DNA of 64,000 nucleotides, taken from Leishmania martiniquensis (taxonomy: Eukaryota > Euglenozoa > Kinetoplastea > Trypanosomatida > Trypanosomatidae). The notes below the pieces were generated by a model that was not told where the DNA came from, searched no databases, and saw only the letters and a list, made by a program, of their open reading frames with translations. The stretch lies in the NCBI RefSeq assembly GCF_017916325.1, contig NC_090146.1:315001-379000 (forward strand), in the 5' to 3' direction. Each line of letters begins with the position of its first letter. Position 1 is the first letter of the stretch. The translations under genes were made by a program, and so were the position numbers. Below are positions 38,986-50,700 of the stretch, piece by piece.

Positions 38986-40254
38986 ACACACTTTCCCTTC
39001 AGGGGCGCCGACGCGCGAGGCGCGCACTTGCCGTGCAGCCGTCGCTCACTAAAGTGCTTAGCAGCCACTTTGGCCACCAACTGCCGATGGCTAGTGTTTG
39101 GCCTAAGCTTTAGCGTCACCGCTCCGTCCAGCAGCCATCTCGGGGAAGAGGGCGCCGCTGGCGCCGACCCCCTCCGCGACGCCCTCCTGATTATGTGCTG
39201 CTCTCTCGCTCATCTTGTACAGAGGCCGGGGCACATGAATCGCAGCTACGCGCAGCGCTTCATCTTCACGTCGAACAGATGCAAGGGCAGTCGCGCCTGC
39301 ATCACACGGCATCATCCGCCCCAGTGCATACCAAAACCGCCACTGCAGCTGGATATATGCGCGAGGCAGCACACCCTTCCCCCCACTGCGCCACGCACGA
39401 AGACCAGCGTAGCATCGCCAAACATGCTCTCTCTCTCTCACGCAGCGCATCATGACCGCTCGCATCTGTTGGCCATCATATGACTGCCGTACACATCAGC
39501 GCCGTCTCACTGGCGCGCCTGCATGACGGCTCGAGCGATGATGACGGAAAGGGCAGTCCTTACGCCGAGAGCACCGCTGCGACGATCGCTCTCCCTCCCC
39601 TCCCCTCCCCGGGCTGCCATGATGGTTAACGGCATTATGCGCATTTCCATTCGTGCCGCCGTTCATCTCTCCCGCATGTGCTGCACATCCGCTCCGTCCC
39701 TCCCCTTCCACATCGAGCGCAGAGCAGCAACAAAAAATTAAAAAAACGAAATGCCTATGCAGCGAAGAAGAGTAGCGGAGATACACACACACACACACAT
39801 ACGCACACGCTTCATCGGTTGCCTGTCTGCCTGTGCAAGGTGTGCGGTAGTGGACGCCGTCCACCACAGGCTCGCCCTCCTCTCTGTACTGTAGCGTATG
39901 CGTCAACGCATCCTTTGCGTCCCCTCACGGCTGTGTCGCACGCAGCGTTGCTCGCGCGTCTGACGATCTCACGTGCTGGGAGATGCGCAGAAAGGCGCTC
40001 ATTCTCTGGAGCAGATATCCTGTGCACACCAAGGGGGCCCGCAGAACTGCCTCCCTGCTCCTCCCCTCTCTCTCGCTTTCTGCATCCATTACGACTTCAG
40101 CTTCCGCACGTGCTCTCGTGCCACAGAGGGCAGCACCACTGCACACAAATCACGTACGCCGCCGCATACGCCGACGAGCGGGGCGGTGGGAGACAGTCCC
40201 TTGCTGGGCTTGACGTAAGGGAGGGCACACAGTGAGACAGACAGGGAGCACGTC

Positions 40255-40282
40255 AGCTTCCTCCCCCTTCCCCCCTATTCAG
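40255..40282 (+). promoter_or_regulatory. candidate spliced-leader acceptor of PDS5-like gene
   Basis: The tract agcttcctcccccttccccccctattcag ends at AG 40281-40282. No ATG in any frame lies between it and 40673, so the mRNA would have a leader of about 390 bases, and 40673 is the first possible start. Confidence 0.6.
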
Positions 40283-40672
40283 AGGGCCACACTTGCGCAG
40301 GTGCATATTTCCGCGCTTCGGCTCACCGCCTTTTCTATTGCATAGATCTTTCCTCGTGCAAAGAACGGGGATACCCGGGGCACAGCCCCAACATCCCTTT
40401 TCTCTCTCTCGCCGCCGCCGCCGCACCCAACACGCCCGGAGGAGGAGACGAAGAGAAGCCGTCACAGCGTGTTGGCTGCTCTCTCTTCTACGTCTCCCCC
40501 CTCTGCTCTCGCACTTTGGTCATCACATAGAGCCTGCTCCTCCCCCGCGCTGCGTAGCGCCGTATTTACAGCGAGGATCCGTCGCCTCCTCGCCCGAGGC
40601 GCAGCCACTACTTCGTATCGCAGCACGTGCGGTGCAGAGCGGTGTGCCTCCATCTCGATCTCGAGAGCCGCC

Positions 40673-43600
40673 ATGCCCGCCCCATCCCGCTCGCGCGCCT
40701 CAAAGGGCACCACTGCTGTAGCTAAGGGTAGTGAAGGAGCGCGCGTGTCGTCACTTCCACCCTCTAATTCGCTCCCCACATTCTCTGCCGAAGAGCTGCG
40801 AGCCACCTCAGACAGTCGCTTGCTCTCCTATCTCATGAGCGCGTGCGACGCTGTGCGCGCGCTCTCCTTGGCGGCAGCGTCACGAACAGGCAATCCTTTC
40901 TCAGCCGCCTATATCGAAGAGCTGCTGACCCCTCGGCTGCTCCGTAGCCCGATTCCTGACGTCTCACAACTCGTGGGCTGCCTCGTATGCGACGCTGTGC
41001 GCCTACATTGCGAGCAGCACTGGCAGTGGTGCCACAGCGGCAACAGCGAACTTGCCTACCTCGGTTCTAGGAGCAGCGGGAGCGTTGCCAACACACAGGA
41101 CGAGGACGCTTTCGACGTGGCCGAGAGTGTGGGAGTGGAATCGCTGCCGTTTCCGGTGGGGCGCTGTGCGGACGTCCTGCACTGCGTCTGCGCATGTTTT
41201 GCCGGGCTGCAACCGAACCCTTCGAACACGTCGCCGTCGTCGACGGTACATCGGCGCCAGTCTCTACAGCGCGTGGCATATCTGATCGAGCGTGCGGCCA
41301 AGGCACGCATCTTTCGCCACCTCCTCCCTCACTGCACGCTGGCATCGGAAGAGACTCAGCAGGCGCTGCTGTACGTATTTCAGGCTGTCCGTTGCGCATC
41401 CTCCGAGGCAGCCGCCCAGCCGGGAAGCGTTGCCCACGGCGGCAGCAGCGGCACTGAGGCGAGCACGGCTACGTGCGGCGAGATGGCACAGGTGCTTCAA
41501 GACATTCTTTGCTCCACAAGCGTTGTAACACCAGCGCAGCTCGCGCCCATCTTGCAGGAACTCGTCGCTGCATCCTCCACGTTACAGCTGCTGTCGCCGT
41601 CGGCGTCATCGTTGTCCTCCCTCTCCGCTACTGTTCTTGGCCCGAGACAGAGTCGCCATCTGCCAGCGCAGTGTGGCCCCGGTGGCGCTCTCATCGCGGC
41701 CCACCTGCTACTGGAGCAGATGGACGTGCTGCAACCGGCTATCGCGGCCTGGGCGGTGGGGGAGTTTGAGGAGGGCCTTGCCGAGGTGCTCGCATCCGAC
41801 ACACTTCAGTCGGAGGACGAGGACCTGCAAGGCGAGGAAAGGCGCGGCGGCAGCGACACGGACGAGGAAGAGCCGCACCAGCAGCGGCTGCAGCAGCTTC
41901 GTGGTACGAGAGTGAAAGCACCACGGGAGGTGCCCCCAACTCGCAAGCGCCGAGGCTTGCAGGCGATGGCGTACGTGATGGAGGTGCTCGTCGCGCTGAT
42001 AGAGCTGCACGTAGAGCTGGCAGATCAGCTGATCCCCGCTCTCGCGCCGTATCTCGAGCACTCCTGCCCTGAAGTGCGCCTGCTGCTGCTGCGCGGCCTC
42101 AGCGCGGCCTTCGCTGCCAATGAAGCGGCAGTGCAGACATACAGGGCGACGTTCATGGGCCCTCTGCTGAACCGCTTTCATGATGCGAAGCCCAACATAC
42201 GCATGGATGCCGCGCGACTCTCCGCAATGTTGGTTCAGCGCTATGGCGTCTATGCAAGGCCTGGCAGCGACCATGACAGCGGTCACCCGAGCAGCTTAAC
42301 CGCCAACCCCTCGCGTGCGCAGTCGCTACTGCAGGAGCTCTGGCAAGCGCTGCAGCCATGCTGGGAGCGACTGCTCACCGACCCTCACGTCCTTGTGCGC
42401 AAGCAGGCAGTTGCCTCAGTAACCGAAGCAGCGCTGTCGACTCCACTGCTCCTTCAGCCTGCACCCCATCGAGGCAGCATCGACATCGGTGATCTTTGCG
42501 AAGGACAGCGGGCGGCGCTCTCTTCCACGTGCAGCACCTCTGATTTCCTTTCGCGCACGCTGGGCCTGCGCGCTCTTGACAAGAACCGCCGCGTCCGCTG
42601 CGCCGCGGTGGACGGGCTGACACGGCTGTACCGCGAGCACCGCCTCCCGTGGATACCGAACGCGGTCCTGGACTCCGTGCGCGTTGACGCCGCTTGGTCA
42701 TTTCCGTCAACAGGAACAGCAGTGCTGACAGCAGAGGCGGTGGTGGAGAGCCTGTTGACTGCTCCGATCTCCTGCTTGCTGCCGAACTCGTCTCCGAGCG
42801 CCGCTGGGGCCACGCAGGCCACCCTGACGCGATGGCTCGCGCCGACATCGCGAGTCGCGCTTCTCCAACCCAACACAGATGCCCTGCCTCATTCGGAGAG
42901 AAGCGCTGCTGTGGGGGAGCCGCTGCCAAAGCAGCGCCCCCTGAGCCTGGGCAAGTTCGATGAGGGCGATGCGTTGCTCGGCTTTGGCGCGTCAGCGAGC
43001 TCGGCGAAGGGCGTTGTTGGGAGTAGTGCGCTGGCAGCAAGACACCTCCCCGGCGCGGCGGATCCCGCGGTGTTGGCGTACGTGGACGCCCTTGTGCAGC
43101 TCTGCCAGCACGTTGACGCTGCCCATTTCGCACAGCTTCTTCGGCTCTCTCAGAAGAAACCGCAGCTGCGCCTTGCCATCAGGCGACTGCTCGAGCTCCA
43201 CGCCGCGATGAGGGAGAGCGGCGGCGATGTTCGGTCGGCAGAGGGTCAGCAGCGCATCCACTCCATACATCGACTCCTCACTTTCCTACAGGAGACGACA
43301 GGGGCGCGCAAGGGAGAGTGGGAGGCGCTTTTCCGCGCCAAGGAGGACACGGTGCGGCGAGCGCTGCTGCGCGCATGCGACGCAACTTATACAGACTGGG
43401 TGGAGGTGCGTGAAATGCTTCTGCACTCGCTCCAAGGTCGTGTCGGTGCCGACGAGTTCGCGTTCGTGAAGCAGACACTGGTGCCTCAGATGGCCTTCGC
43501 CGTGCAACCTGCTCACATAGCGGGTCTAGTGCAGCGACTGCGCATCAGCATCTACACCAGCGCCCGCGACGAAGTTGTGGTGGATGGGGCCAGCGCTGCC

Positions 43601-46108
43601 GGCGTGTTGCGAGCGCTGCTGCTTCTCACCGCCGCATCACCGTCATTTGGCGCCCTGTGCACCGAAGGGCTTGCAGATGCACTCCAAGCCGCCGCGAAGC
43701 AATCCGTCGGACCTCCGCCAAGCTGGTGCACGCTGCTGCTGCAAGTGCTTCAGCAATGGGCCTCGGCTGCTGCCGCAGTGGCGAGCGCACGTGCAACTCC
43801 CACCGCGGGTGCGGCATCTGCTCTGCAGGACTCGCTGATCGGCACCCTTCGTGCCATGGCGCTCGCTTCGTTGCCCGTGCAGCAGTCCATACCCTCTTCT
43901 CTCGCCTCCTCCGCGGCGGCGCCGGGCAACGACAGCTGCGGTAGTGGAGACGCCCTCGCGGCGCTGAAGCAGCTGGCGAAGCAAGCGACGCGCACTCTCG
44001 TCGCACTGCTGCGCGCTCCTGGCTACAACACCGGAGCAGAGGCTGCGTTGCTGTCTCTCGCATCGACCCTGGCGGAGCGCCTTGCTGGCGGGCGAGCGCT
44101 TACCAATGACGTCAAGACGGTCGCTTGGCTTGCGAGCGTCCGAGCCCTTGCCCGCTGCGGTAGTGGCAGCAGCAGCGACGACTGCACCTCACGCGCAGCG
44201 GCGGCGCTACTGCTACAGCCCTCGACAGCGTCCTCCAAAGTGGCAACCAGCGCCGCCACAGCCGAAATAGCCCTTCCTGCGCTGCTGCTGTCCCTCTCCT
44301 CGCTGCTTATTGCCGCAGTTGAGGACGCGTGCAGCAAGGCGGGGCGGGCAAAACTCAAGATGCACCCCTCAGCGTCTGCGGCGGCGGAGGACAGTGCCGA
44401 TACTGCACGACAGTCGGGGTACGGTGCTCTCTCCTCGTCGCCTTTGAACACCACGATGTCAGTCGCTGCAGCTATCGTCGATGGTTCGGCTAAGGCTATC
44501 GTGGCCCTGGCGCTGAGCTGCCCGAAATCGTCCGACGCCGGCGGCCGCCGCTCCCATGCCGTCACATGCGCCGTGGACGCGCTCCTGCAAGGATACAAGG
44601 CCTCTATGTCAACGGCGACAGGGCGATGCGGACCCATCGGCATTGGCAGCTGCCAGTGCCGTGCCGCTTTGGAGAAGCAGCTTGTGAAGCTGTTGCTGAC
44701 CCCGACGCCGGACATCGGCAGGGAGCTGGCTGTCTCGGTCGTTCTCTCTGTGGAAGAGAACATGCATGTGCGCCGTGCGGCGCAGGCGAAGCTGGCAGGC
44801 CATCTCCTTCACCGCACGTGCGACATGCGGGTGGCTGCCTTGCTGCTGCTGACCGCGATCAGCGAGGACTCGAAGAGCTCCTATCACCGACTTCGTGGCC
44901 TGGTAGAGAGGGTCGGGGATCACCTGCGGGCAAAGCAGGCGAGCCAAGGTGCCTCGCTTTCATCGCCGTCAGCGTTCTACTGCTACTGGGAGTATACCAT
45001 TCCTTTCATTGTCCTCTTCCTCGCACACCACCCGTATTACGCGAGCGAGGGGGCAGAGAATCATTTCGTTAGCTTCCAGCGCGTGTGGCATCTCCTCATC
45101 GCCGAGCTTCTCCGTCACGGAACGCAGTGCGCCGGTTTTGTGGTGGAGCTGCTGAGCAAGATTAAGCAAGCAGACGATGCGCTGGCCCCGGCGAGCGACG
45201 CGTGCCGCGTCATGTGCGACCTTGCGAGTCGCGTGCTACTGGAGTGCCTTGGCCAGCGTCAGAGTCGGGCCGAGGACCTGCGGCGATACCCGGGTGCAGT
45301 GTTCTTGCCATCCTTCTTTGTGCGCACGTCGCGCGCCAATCCACAGAGACTGTTGGAGACGGTTTACCTCAGTGACGGCGTTCGCGTGGCCACCAATGCG
45401 CCATTTCGGGTGCCCACTGCTTGCGGTAGCGCCCCTGGAGCGGGCAATGACAGCCGAGGCAGTAGCCGCCAGGCCACTCCGCGTGCCTCGTCGACCGCCC
45501 GCACTGGCGGCACGCTCGATACCAGAGAGGTGTACCGCATCCCCAGCGCTGCTGCAACATACGGAGTGGCGACTGATGATGCTGCTGCGCCGCTGCCTGT
45601 GAACCGAAAGCGCGCACGCTCTCCGTCACCGGAGGCCAGCGCAGCTGTTTCCCTTTCGCCGTCGGCCAGGTTGTCATGCGAGGATAAAGTCGCTGAGGTG
45701 CCGGAGAGCCGCGTGCCGGAACGAGTTGGAACCGAGTCCGCCGTGGAGGAGAGCTTCAGCACCCCGGACCCACTGAGCAACTCCGCGAGCGGTTCGCCTG
45801 AGCGGAATGCAAAAAGTGCCGCGCTGCAGCGTCTGGCCATCGATGAGGCACTCGATGACCTCTTTCGTGGGCTCAGCAAGACGGACATTGCGCAACTGCG
45901 CTGGAAGGTCGTCCGCAGCCGCATCGAGGAAGCGCTCCGTGCACTGAGCTGTCGTTGCCTTCAACAAAAAACTATTGCCACAAATGAGGGTACTGTCTCT
46001 GATCAGATGATGAACAGAGGCGCCCCGTTGCTCGAGCCTAACATGGAGGAGCTGCTGCAGTACGCCAAGGATCAGTTACGGGTGCGGTATGACCGTGCCC
46101 CGGCTTAA
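40673..46108 (+). CDS. PDS5: PDS5-like cohesin regulator (HEAT repeats)
   Basis: A 1811-residue protein from ATG 40673; the frame is open back to a GTG at 40469 but contains no earlier ATG. The layout follows PDS5: an N-terminal helical block with the conserved PIPDVSQLVGCLVCDAVRLH (family: D-x-x-V-R-x-L-V-A-x-C-L-A-D-x-x-R), a helical segment QRVAYLIERAAKARIFRHLL, HEAT-type helices YLEHSCPEVRLLLLRGLSAAF near 458 and KPNIRMDAARLSAML near 505, then LGLRALDKNRRVRCAAVDGLTRLYREH near 628, which closely fits the family's L-x-D-K-x-x-x-V-R-x-x-A-x-x-G-L-x-x-L-Y. Near 1444 IPFIVLFLAHHPYYASEG and RVWHLLIAELLRHG match the C-terminal repeats. Ala/Ser-rich and acidic (SDTDEEEP) insertions make it longer than most. 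A basic NRKRARSPSPEA near 1643 is a likely nuclear signal. PDS5 binds the cohesin kleisin and controls cohesin release and acetylation. Confidence 0.82.
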   Translation: MPAPSRSRASKGTTAVAKGSEGARVSSLPPSNSLPTFSAEELRATSDSRLLSYLMSACDAVRALSLAAASRTGNPFSAAYIEELLTPRLLRSPIPDVSQLVGCLVCDAVRLHCEQHWQWCHSGNSELAYLGSRSSGSVANTQDEDAFDVAESVGVESLPFPVGRCADVLHCVCACFAGLQPNPSNTSPSSTVHRRQSLQRVAYLIERAAKARIFRHLLPHCTLASEETQQALLYVFQAVRCASSEAAAQPGSVAHGGSSGTEASTATCGEMAQVLQDILCSTSVVTPAQLAPILQELVAASSTLQLLSPSASSLSSLSATVLGPRQSRHLPAQCGPGGALIAAHLLLEQMDVLQPAIAAWAVGEFEEGLAEVLASDTLQSEDEDLQGEERRGGSDTDEEEPHQQRLQQLRGTRVKAPREVPPTRKRRGLQAMAYVMEVLVALIELHVELADQLIPALAPYLEHSCPEVRLLLLRGLSAAFAANEAAVQTYRATFMGPLLNRFHDAKPNIRMDAARLSAMLVQRYGVYARPGSDHDSGHPSSLTANPSRAQSLLQELWQALQPCWERLLTDPHVLVRKQAVASVTEAALSTPLLLQPAPHRGSIDIGDLCEGQRAALSSTCSTSDFLSRTLGLRALDKNRRVRCAAVDGLTRLYREHRLPWIPNAVLDSVRVDAAWSFPSTGTAVLTAEAVVESLLTAPISCLLPNSSPSAAGATQATLTRWLAPTSRVALLQPNTDALPHSERSAAVGEPLPKQRPLSLGKFDEGDALLGFGASASSAKGVVGSSALAARHLPGAADPAVLAYVDALVQLCQHVDAAHFAQLLRLSQKKPQLRLAIRRLLELHAAMRESGGDVRSAEGQQRIHSIHRLLTFLQETTGARKGEWEALFRAKEDTVRRALLRACDATYTDWVEVREMLLHSLQGRVGADEFAFVKQTLVPQMAFAVQPAHIAGLVQRLRISIYTSARDEVVVDGASAAGVLRALLLLTAASPSFGALCTEGLADALQAAAKQSVGPPPSWCTLLLQVLQQWASAAAAVASARATPTAGAASALQDSLIGTLRAMALASLPVQQSIPSSLASSAAAPGNDSCGSGDALAALKQLAKQATRTLVALLRAPGYNTGAEAALLSLASTLAERLAGGRALTNDVKTVAWLASVRALARCGSGSSSDDCTSRAAAALLLQPSTASSKVATSAATAEIALPALLLSLSSLLIAAVEDACSKAGRAKLKMHPSASAAAEDSADTARQSGYGALSSSPLNTTMSVAAAIVDGSAKAIVALALSCPKSSDAGGRRSHAVTCAVDALLQGYKASMSTATGRCGPIGIGSCQCRAALEKQLVKLLLTPTPDIGRELAVSVVLSVEENMHVRRAAQAKLAGHLLHRTCDMRVAALLLLTAISEDSKSSYHRLRGLVERVGDHLRAKQASQGASLSSPSAFYCYWEYTIPFIVLFLAHHPYYASEGAENHFVSFQRVWHLLIAELLRHGTQCAGFVVELLSKIKQADDALAPASDACRVMCDLASRVLLECLGQRQSRAEDLRRYPGAVFLPSFFVRTSRANPQRLLETVYLSDGVRVATNAPFRVPTACGSAPGAGNDSRGSSRQATPRASSTARTGGTLDTREVYRIPSAAATYGVATDDAAAPLPVNRKRARSPSPEASAAVSLSPSARLSCEDKVAEVPESRVPERVGTESAVEESFSTPDPLSNSASGSPERNAKSAALQRLAIDEALDDLFRGLSKTDIAQLRWKVVRSRIEEALRALSCRCLQQKTIATNEGTVSDQMMNRGAPLLEPNMEELLQYAKDQLRVRYDRAPA

Positions 46109-47744
46109 GCACCCGCGGGTACCAGCTCCGCGCAAGCTTTTTGGAGTGCCCACAGCGCACCCCTCGCATAGACATACAGAGAAACAGATTACGCGATATA
46201 CGGAGAGAGAGAGGAAGAAGAAGGGGGGGGCGTGCGCGTGTGTGTTTCATGCGCGCATCTCTCAACGAGCTTGAGTGTACCGCAAGTAATCCTTCCCTCT
46301 CGTCTCTGTGTACCTACTGTCGCCTTGTGATGGCTTTCCTATGGTGTGGGCGCCCGCCCATCGTAGTGGCCAGCTGGAAGGGCGAGTGCTCCTCAGCGCT
46401 TGCCCAGCGGCAACCCGCAGCGCTACGCTGCCGTCGTTGACCTGTGCCTCTATGCATGCGGTGCTGCCCGTGAACTTGTTTTTCTGCACCCCTCCACTTC
46501 ATCGGCTTCCACACCGACCCTGCACACAAGTCTGTCGCCGGGTCCCCGGTGAGCGCTACACGTACGTGGTTGAGGGGAGGGAGGCATATGAGGGCAGCCA
46601 ACGATGTGCTGTCGGCAGACAGGGAGGGTGGCGAGGTAGTTCAGAGAAGGGGGGCGCCATTCGGGGAAAGCCCTCCTCGTCGTCCTCCGTTTCGCTTCGC
46701 TTCTCAACTGCACTGTTGGCTGGATGCCATGTGCTCATCGGCGCTTCCATTCGGGACCAAGCGCAGGCTTGGAACGTTCGGGGAAGCGATAAAAAGGGAG
46801 GGGTCAGGTGAGTGCGACACTTCACGCGGGAGGTCGAAGGAAGCCCATGCGTGGCCTGCCACCTTCTCTCGACAGGCAGTGTCTTGACCGTTGCCTCCTG
46901 ATGAGCACGTGCTAGTGCGACGGAGGAGAATACATGTGCTGGATCGAGTGACGGAGGGAGGCGAGACGGGGCTTGCCGAGCACTCACACGGACGACCTTA
47001 TCATGGGCGTTTTCCACAGCATCGTGGCTCACTACGGCTCTGCCGTGGCGAAGCGAAAAACAAAAACGGAATGTGTCTTCTTCTTCTTATGCGCACATGG
47101 CACATATTGGCATTCCGCGGTGACTCGACAACGCCCCTCCCTCCCCTTAACACCCGTTCGCGGCTGCGGTGCTCTGCAGAGGCAAAGGAAAAGAGAGGAC
47201 CTCAAGAGCGAAGGCGACGAAGGCGCACGCCCTCCCCCTCCATTTCTTTTGAGACAGTCTCACTCCGGAGCAGAGAGAAAAACAAAAAGAAAGAATAGGT
47301 GGCCCTACACGCGCGCTGGGAGTGCCGCCGTCAGCTATACGGGGGACTGCCTGCTTCCGTTTTGCTATTCGTGAGACCTCCTCTCTCCGTTGGTGGTGGC
47401 CGCTGCTGCCAACTGTGGCTGCCGTCAACGCAAAGAGAGAGAGAGGGAGAGACAAACGTAGAAGTGGAGGCACGCATCGTTCATCTCAGGCCCACCCCCC
47501 TCCCCCACACGTATTTGCGTATCTAAGTGTGTGTGTATGTGGGCGTGACGTTGGCGGTTTGCATTGCGCACTTGAATGGCGCTGCTGTCCCCCCCCTCCG
47601 TGACACACGCATGACAATCTCTCGCACTCGCCTGCGCACGCCATAATTCATCCATCGATCCGTCGCGCACTTATCTTCTCCCTCTTTTCTCTCGTCGGAA
47701 TTCGCCTCGCCAGATTCGTGTGCGTCTCACCCTGAGCAGACACC
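46109..47744 (+). other. intergenic spacer / UTRs
   Basis: No gene supported. There is a purine-rich run at 46200-46232 and 47185-47300 and a C run near 47590-47598. It ends in the kinesin 5' leader. Short ORFs of up to 167 residues overlap in several frames without recognisable features. Confidence 0.65.
47672..47713 (+). promoter_or_regulatory. candidate spliced-leader acceptor of kinesin gene
   Basis: The tract ttatcttctccctcttttctctcg is followed by AG at 47712-47713, 31 bases before ATG 47745, with no ATG between. Confidence 0.6.
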
Positions 47745-50700
47745 ATGAGTGGGTCGCCATCAGTTTCCTCGCCGTTGGCGCTAACAACCGCCGATGAGGT
47801 CTCGATTAATGAAGGTGTTGGCGTCGTGGTGCGGGTCCGTCCCCTTTCCACGAAGGAGCGGGCGGATGCCAGGGTGCACAACTGCATTCACTGCATGCAG
47901 GACTGCATTGTCATCGATGGCGGCGCTCATGCGCGGTCATCGATGCATGCGAATGCGGCAGTGCCAGCCTCGCAGCCGACGCGCGCTACAACTCGCCCGT
48001 ACCAGTTTTCAGTGGATCAGGTTTTCAACACGCACGCCTCGCAGATCGAAGTGTACGAGCAGTCGTGCAAGCGCATCGTAGAAGGCGTCTTCCACGGCGT
48101 CAACGGCTCCATCCTCGCGTACGGCGCGACCGGCTCTGGCAAGACACACACCATGTTTGGCAGCACGATGAGCGCTGCAGGTATTGTGTACCAGGCCGTC
48201 CAGGACATTTTTGCTGAGAAGGAACGGCTGGAGGAAGAGGAGGGGAAGCGGGTGCGCATCAAGTGCAGCTTCCTCGAAGTCTACAACGAGGATGTGTTTG
48301 ACCTGCTCGCCAAGCCTATCGGGGAAGGCAGCAGTAGCGCGAAACCCCTGGTGAATGGCGGCAGCGGAGTGTCGGCCCGAGAGGCAAAGCGAGTCCCTCT
48401 TCAGGTGCGCGAAGCGTCCGGCATGACGACGTCCACACCTGCCGGCGTTGACGCCGATGAAAATGACAGCAGCAACGGCGGGTTGCACATTCACGGGCTT
48501 ACACATATCTTCCCCGAGACGCTGGAGGACTTCGCCCGAAGCATCGAGCACGGCCACGCACAGCGATTTGTGGCGGTGACCGGGGCTAACTCGCAATCGA
48601 GCCGCTCGCACGCCATCATCACTGTTGAGGTAGAGGTGCGCAACGATAACACTTGCGTCAGCGTTAGTGGCCGCGGCTGTGCTTCTGCGACGGCTGATGA
48701 GGCCGATGCGGCAGAGGCGACTGCGGAATGCTCGCCATCAAAGAGAGTGGCGAAGAGGAAAAAGAAATCGGTAGCGCCGACTGTTACCATCGCAAAGATT
48801 CAGTTCGCGGATTTGGCGGGCTCTGAGCGAGCCGCCTCTACAAGCAATGTCGGCCTGCGTCTTCGCGAGGGCGGCAACATCAACCGCTCCCTGCTAGCGC
48901 TCGGTGCGGTAGTGCAGAGCCTGGCACAGCAGAAGGTGCGGCGACGACAGACAGGCGGCAAGGGTGGTGGCAAGATCTTCATACCTTACCGAGGGTCCAA
49001 GCTGACGCGGCTGCTGCGCGACAGCATTGGGGGCAACTGCCGCACGCTGATGCTGTTTTGCCTGAGCCCAAGCACAAAACACACCGAGGAGACGGTGAAC
49101 ACGATGAAGTTTGCGATGAATGCGAGGGAGATTCAGGTGGAGGCGCACCGCAACGAGTTCGCGGTGAACTCTAGCCAGCTTGCCAAGACACAGGAGGCGC
49201 TTATCGAAGAGCTGCGAGAGGAGCTTGCTCGCATGCAGTCTGCTCTCGCCGTCTACACGGGTGGTACCGGCGACAATGGCATGTACAACGGCTGTAGCGA
49301 AGCGAGCGTGTCTCAGCGTGCCGGCGCAGCGCTCGGTGGCGAGAGCGATGCGAAGGGTAGCGAGAGCCCCTCACCGGCGCAGCTCACCCGACAGGCGTCA
49401 TCGCCAACGACGTCGAGCAGCCCTACTGCTCTCCTCAGCACTCGTGATCGAGGCCGCAGCAGCCCGGCACCTACACCAGCAGCGCCAGGCGTGCCCCCGT
49501 CTGGTAGTAAGAGCGCGCAGCAGAGCACTGCCACACCATCGGCCGCAGCGGTGGGCAGGACAGCGTCGCCGTCGTCCGTGAACGCATCCCGCTCCTCCGT
49601 CTCGTTCAGTGTCGCCGACACGTCTCGCGGCGGCAGCGTGCCGCGTTCGTCCCTCAACTGCCGCACCGCTCGGCCGTCCGTCTTTGCCGAAAACACTCCG
49701 CTTTTTTCTGAGTTGGAGGCAAAGCTGAAAAACTTCTCTGCTCATAAGGAAAGCCTCTACCACGAGGTGCGCGAGGCGCAGGAGCGGCAGCGCGATAGGG
49801 AGACGCAGCTGCGCGAGCAACAGTGGCGGCTGGCCACCTTCCTCGTCAGCGACATCTCTGGTAGCCGCGCGCGCGGCGAGGTAGACGGCAACTGCACCAC
49901 CGCCGTGGGCGTCGCCGGCCTGCGCAAGATGATCGCCGCTATCGAGGCTGAGAAGGCCCAGCAAGCAGACCAGCTGGCAGCGCTGACAGAGCAGCTCGAC
50001 GACGCGGATCGGCAGTTCGCCGCCACGCGGCAGGACCTGTTACGTGAACGTCAGGGCACGTCACTTGAGCTGCTGCTAGACAACACACGCCTGCGCCAAG
50101 GGTGCACGGAGGCTGAGTGCCTGGCGGCGCACTACCACCAAGAGTGCCGCTCGCTGCTCAACCGTCAGGCCGAATACGCTGAAGCACTCAGCAAATGTGT
50201 GGAGGCCATTCAGCGCCTTCGCCCGTACTTCACGCAGCTAGCGTCGCTCATGCCCGCCGGGCACGGCAGCAGCAGTGGCAACGCCGTCGCAGCTGCCGTC
50301 GAGGCGGCGAATGTCGCTCTCCTGTACGCGCTGCTTCCCACCGCGTCCACCGCGCAAATGGCGGCGGTGTTTGAGTCCGCGCTGCGCTCGGCCGTGAAAT
50401 CGCCGCTGCCTGCTCCGGCTCTGGCACCAGCCTGTGCCCTTTCACCCTCGCCTCCGCAGACGCTCTCCTTTGTCCACCCACCGCTGGCGCCAAGCCCGAC
50501 GAAGCGATCTGGTCGTAGCTGCAGCCGCAGCCCACTGCGCGGCGGCGGGCCTGCTGGCATCCGTAGCTCCAACCACCTCGCGGAGCACTTTCGTGACCTC
50601 ATGGCCACCGCCGAGCTGATGCACCTCACTAGCAGCAGCGAGAGGGAGGCAAGCGAGAACACGGAGGTGGTTCGCACACGCCATGGCCATCTGATCTTGC

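Larger units (their letters stand above)
37069..40672 (+). other. 3.6-kb spacer / UTRs with a block of non-simple sequence
   Basis: No intact gene. 37.07-38.40 kb and 39.55-40.28 kb are ordinary tract-rich spacer. 38.40-39.50 kb is unlike the other spacers: balanced base composition, few tracts, several short ORFs in many frames and two perfect hairpins. It could be a decayed coding or retroposon remnant, but I recognise no motif. The last 390 bases after AG 40281-40282 are the 5' leader of the PDS5 gene and contain no ATG. Confidence 0.6.

Noticed and set aside
40469..40672. N-terminal extension of the PDS5-like protein
   Set aside because: It begins at GTG; no ATG in any frame is found until 40673.
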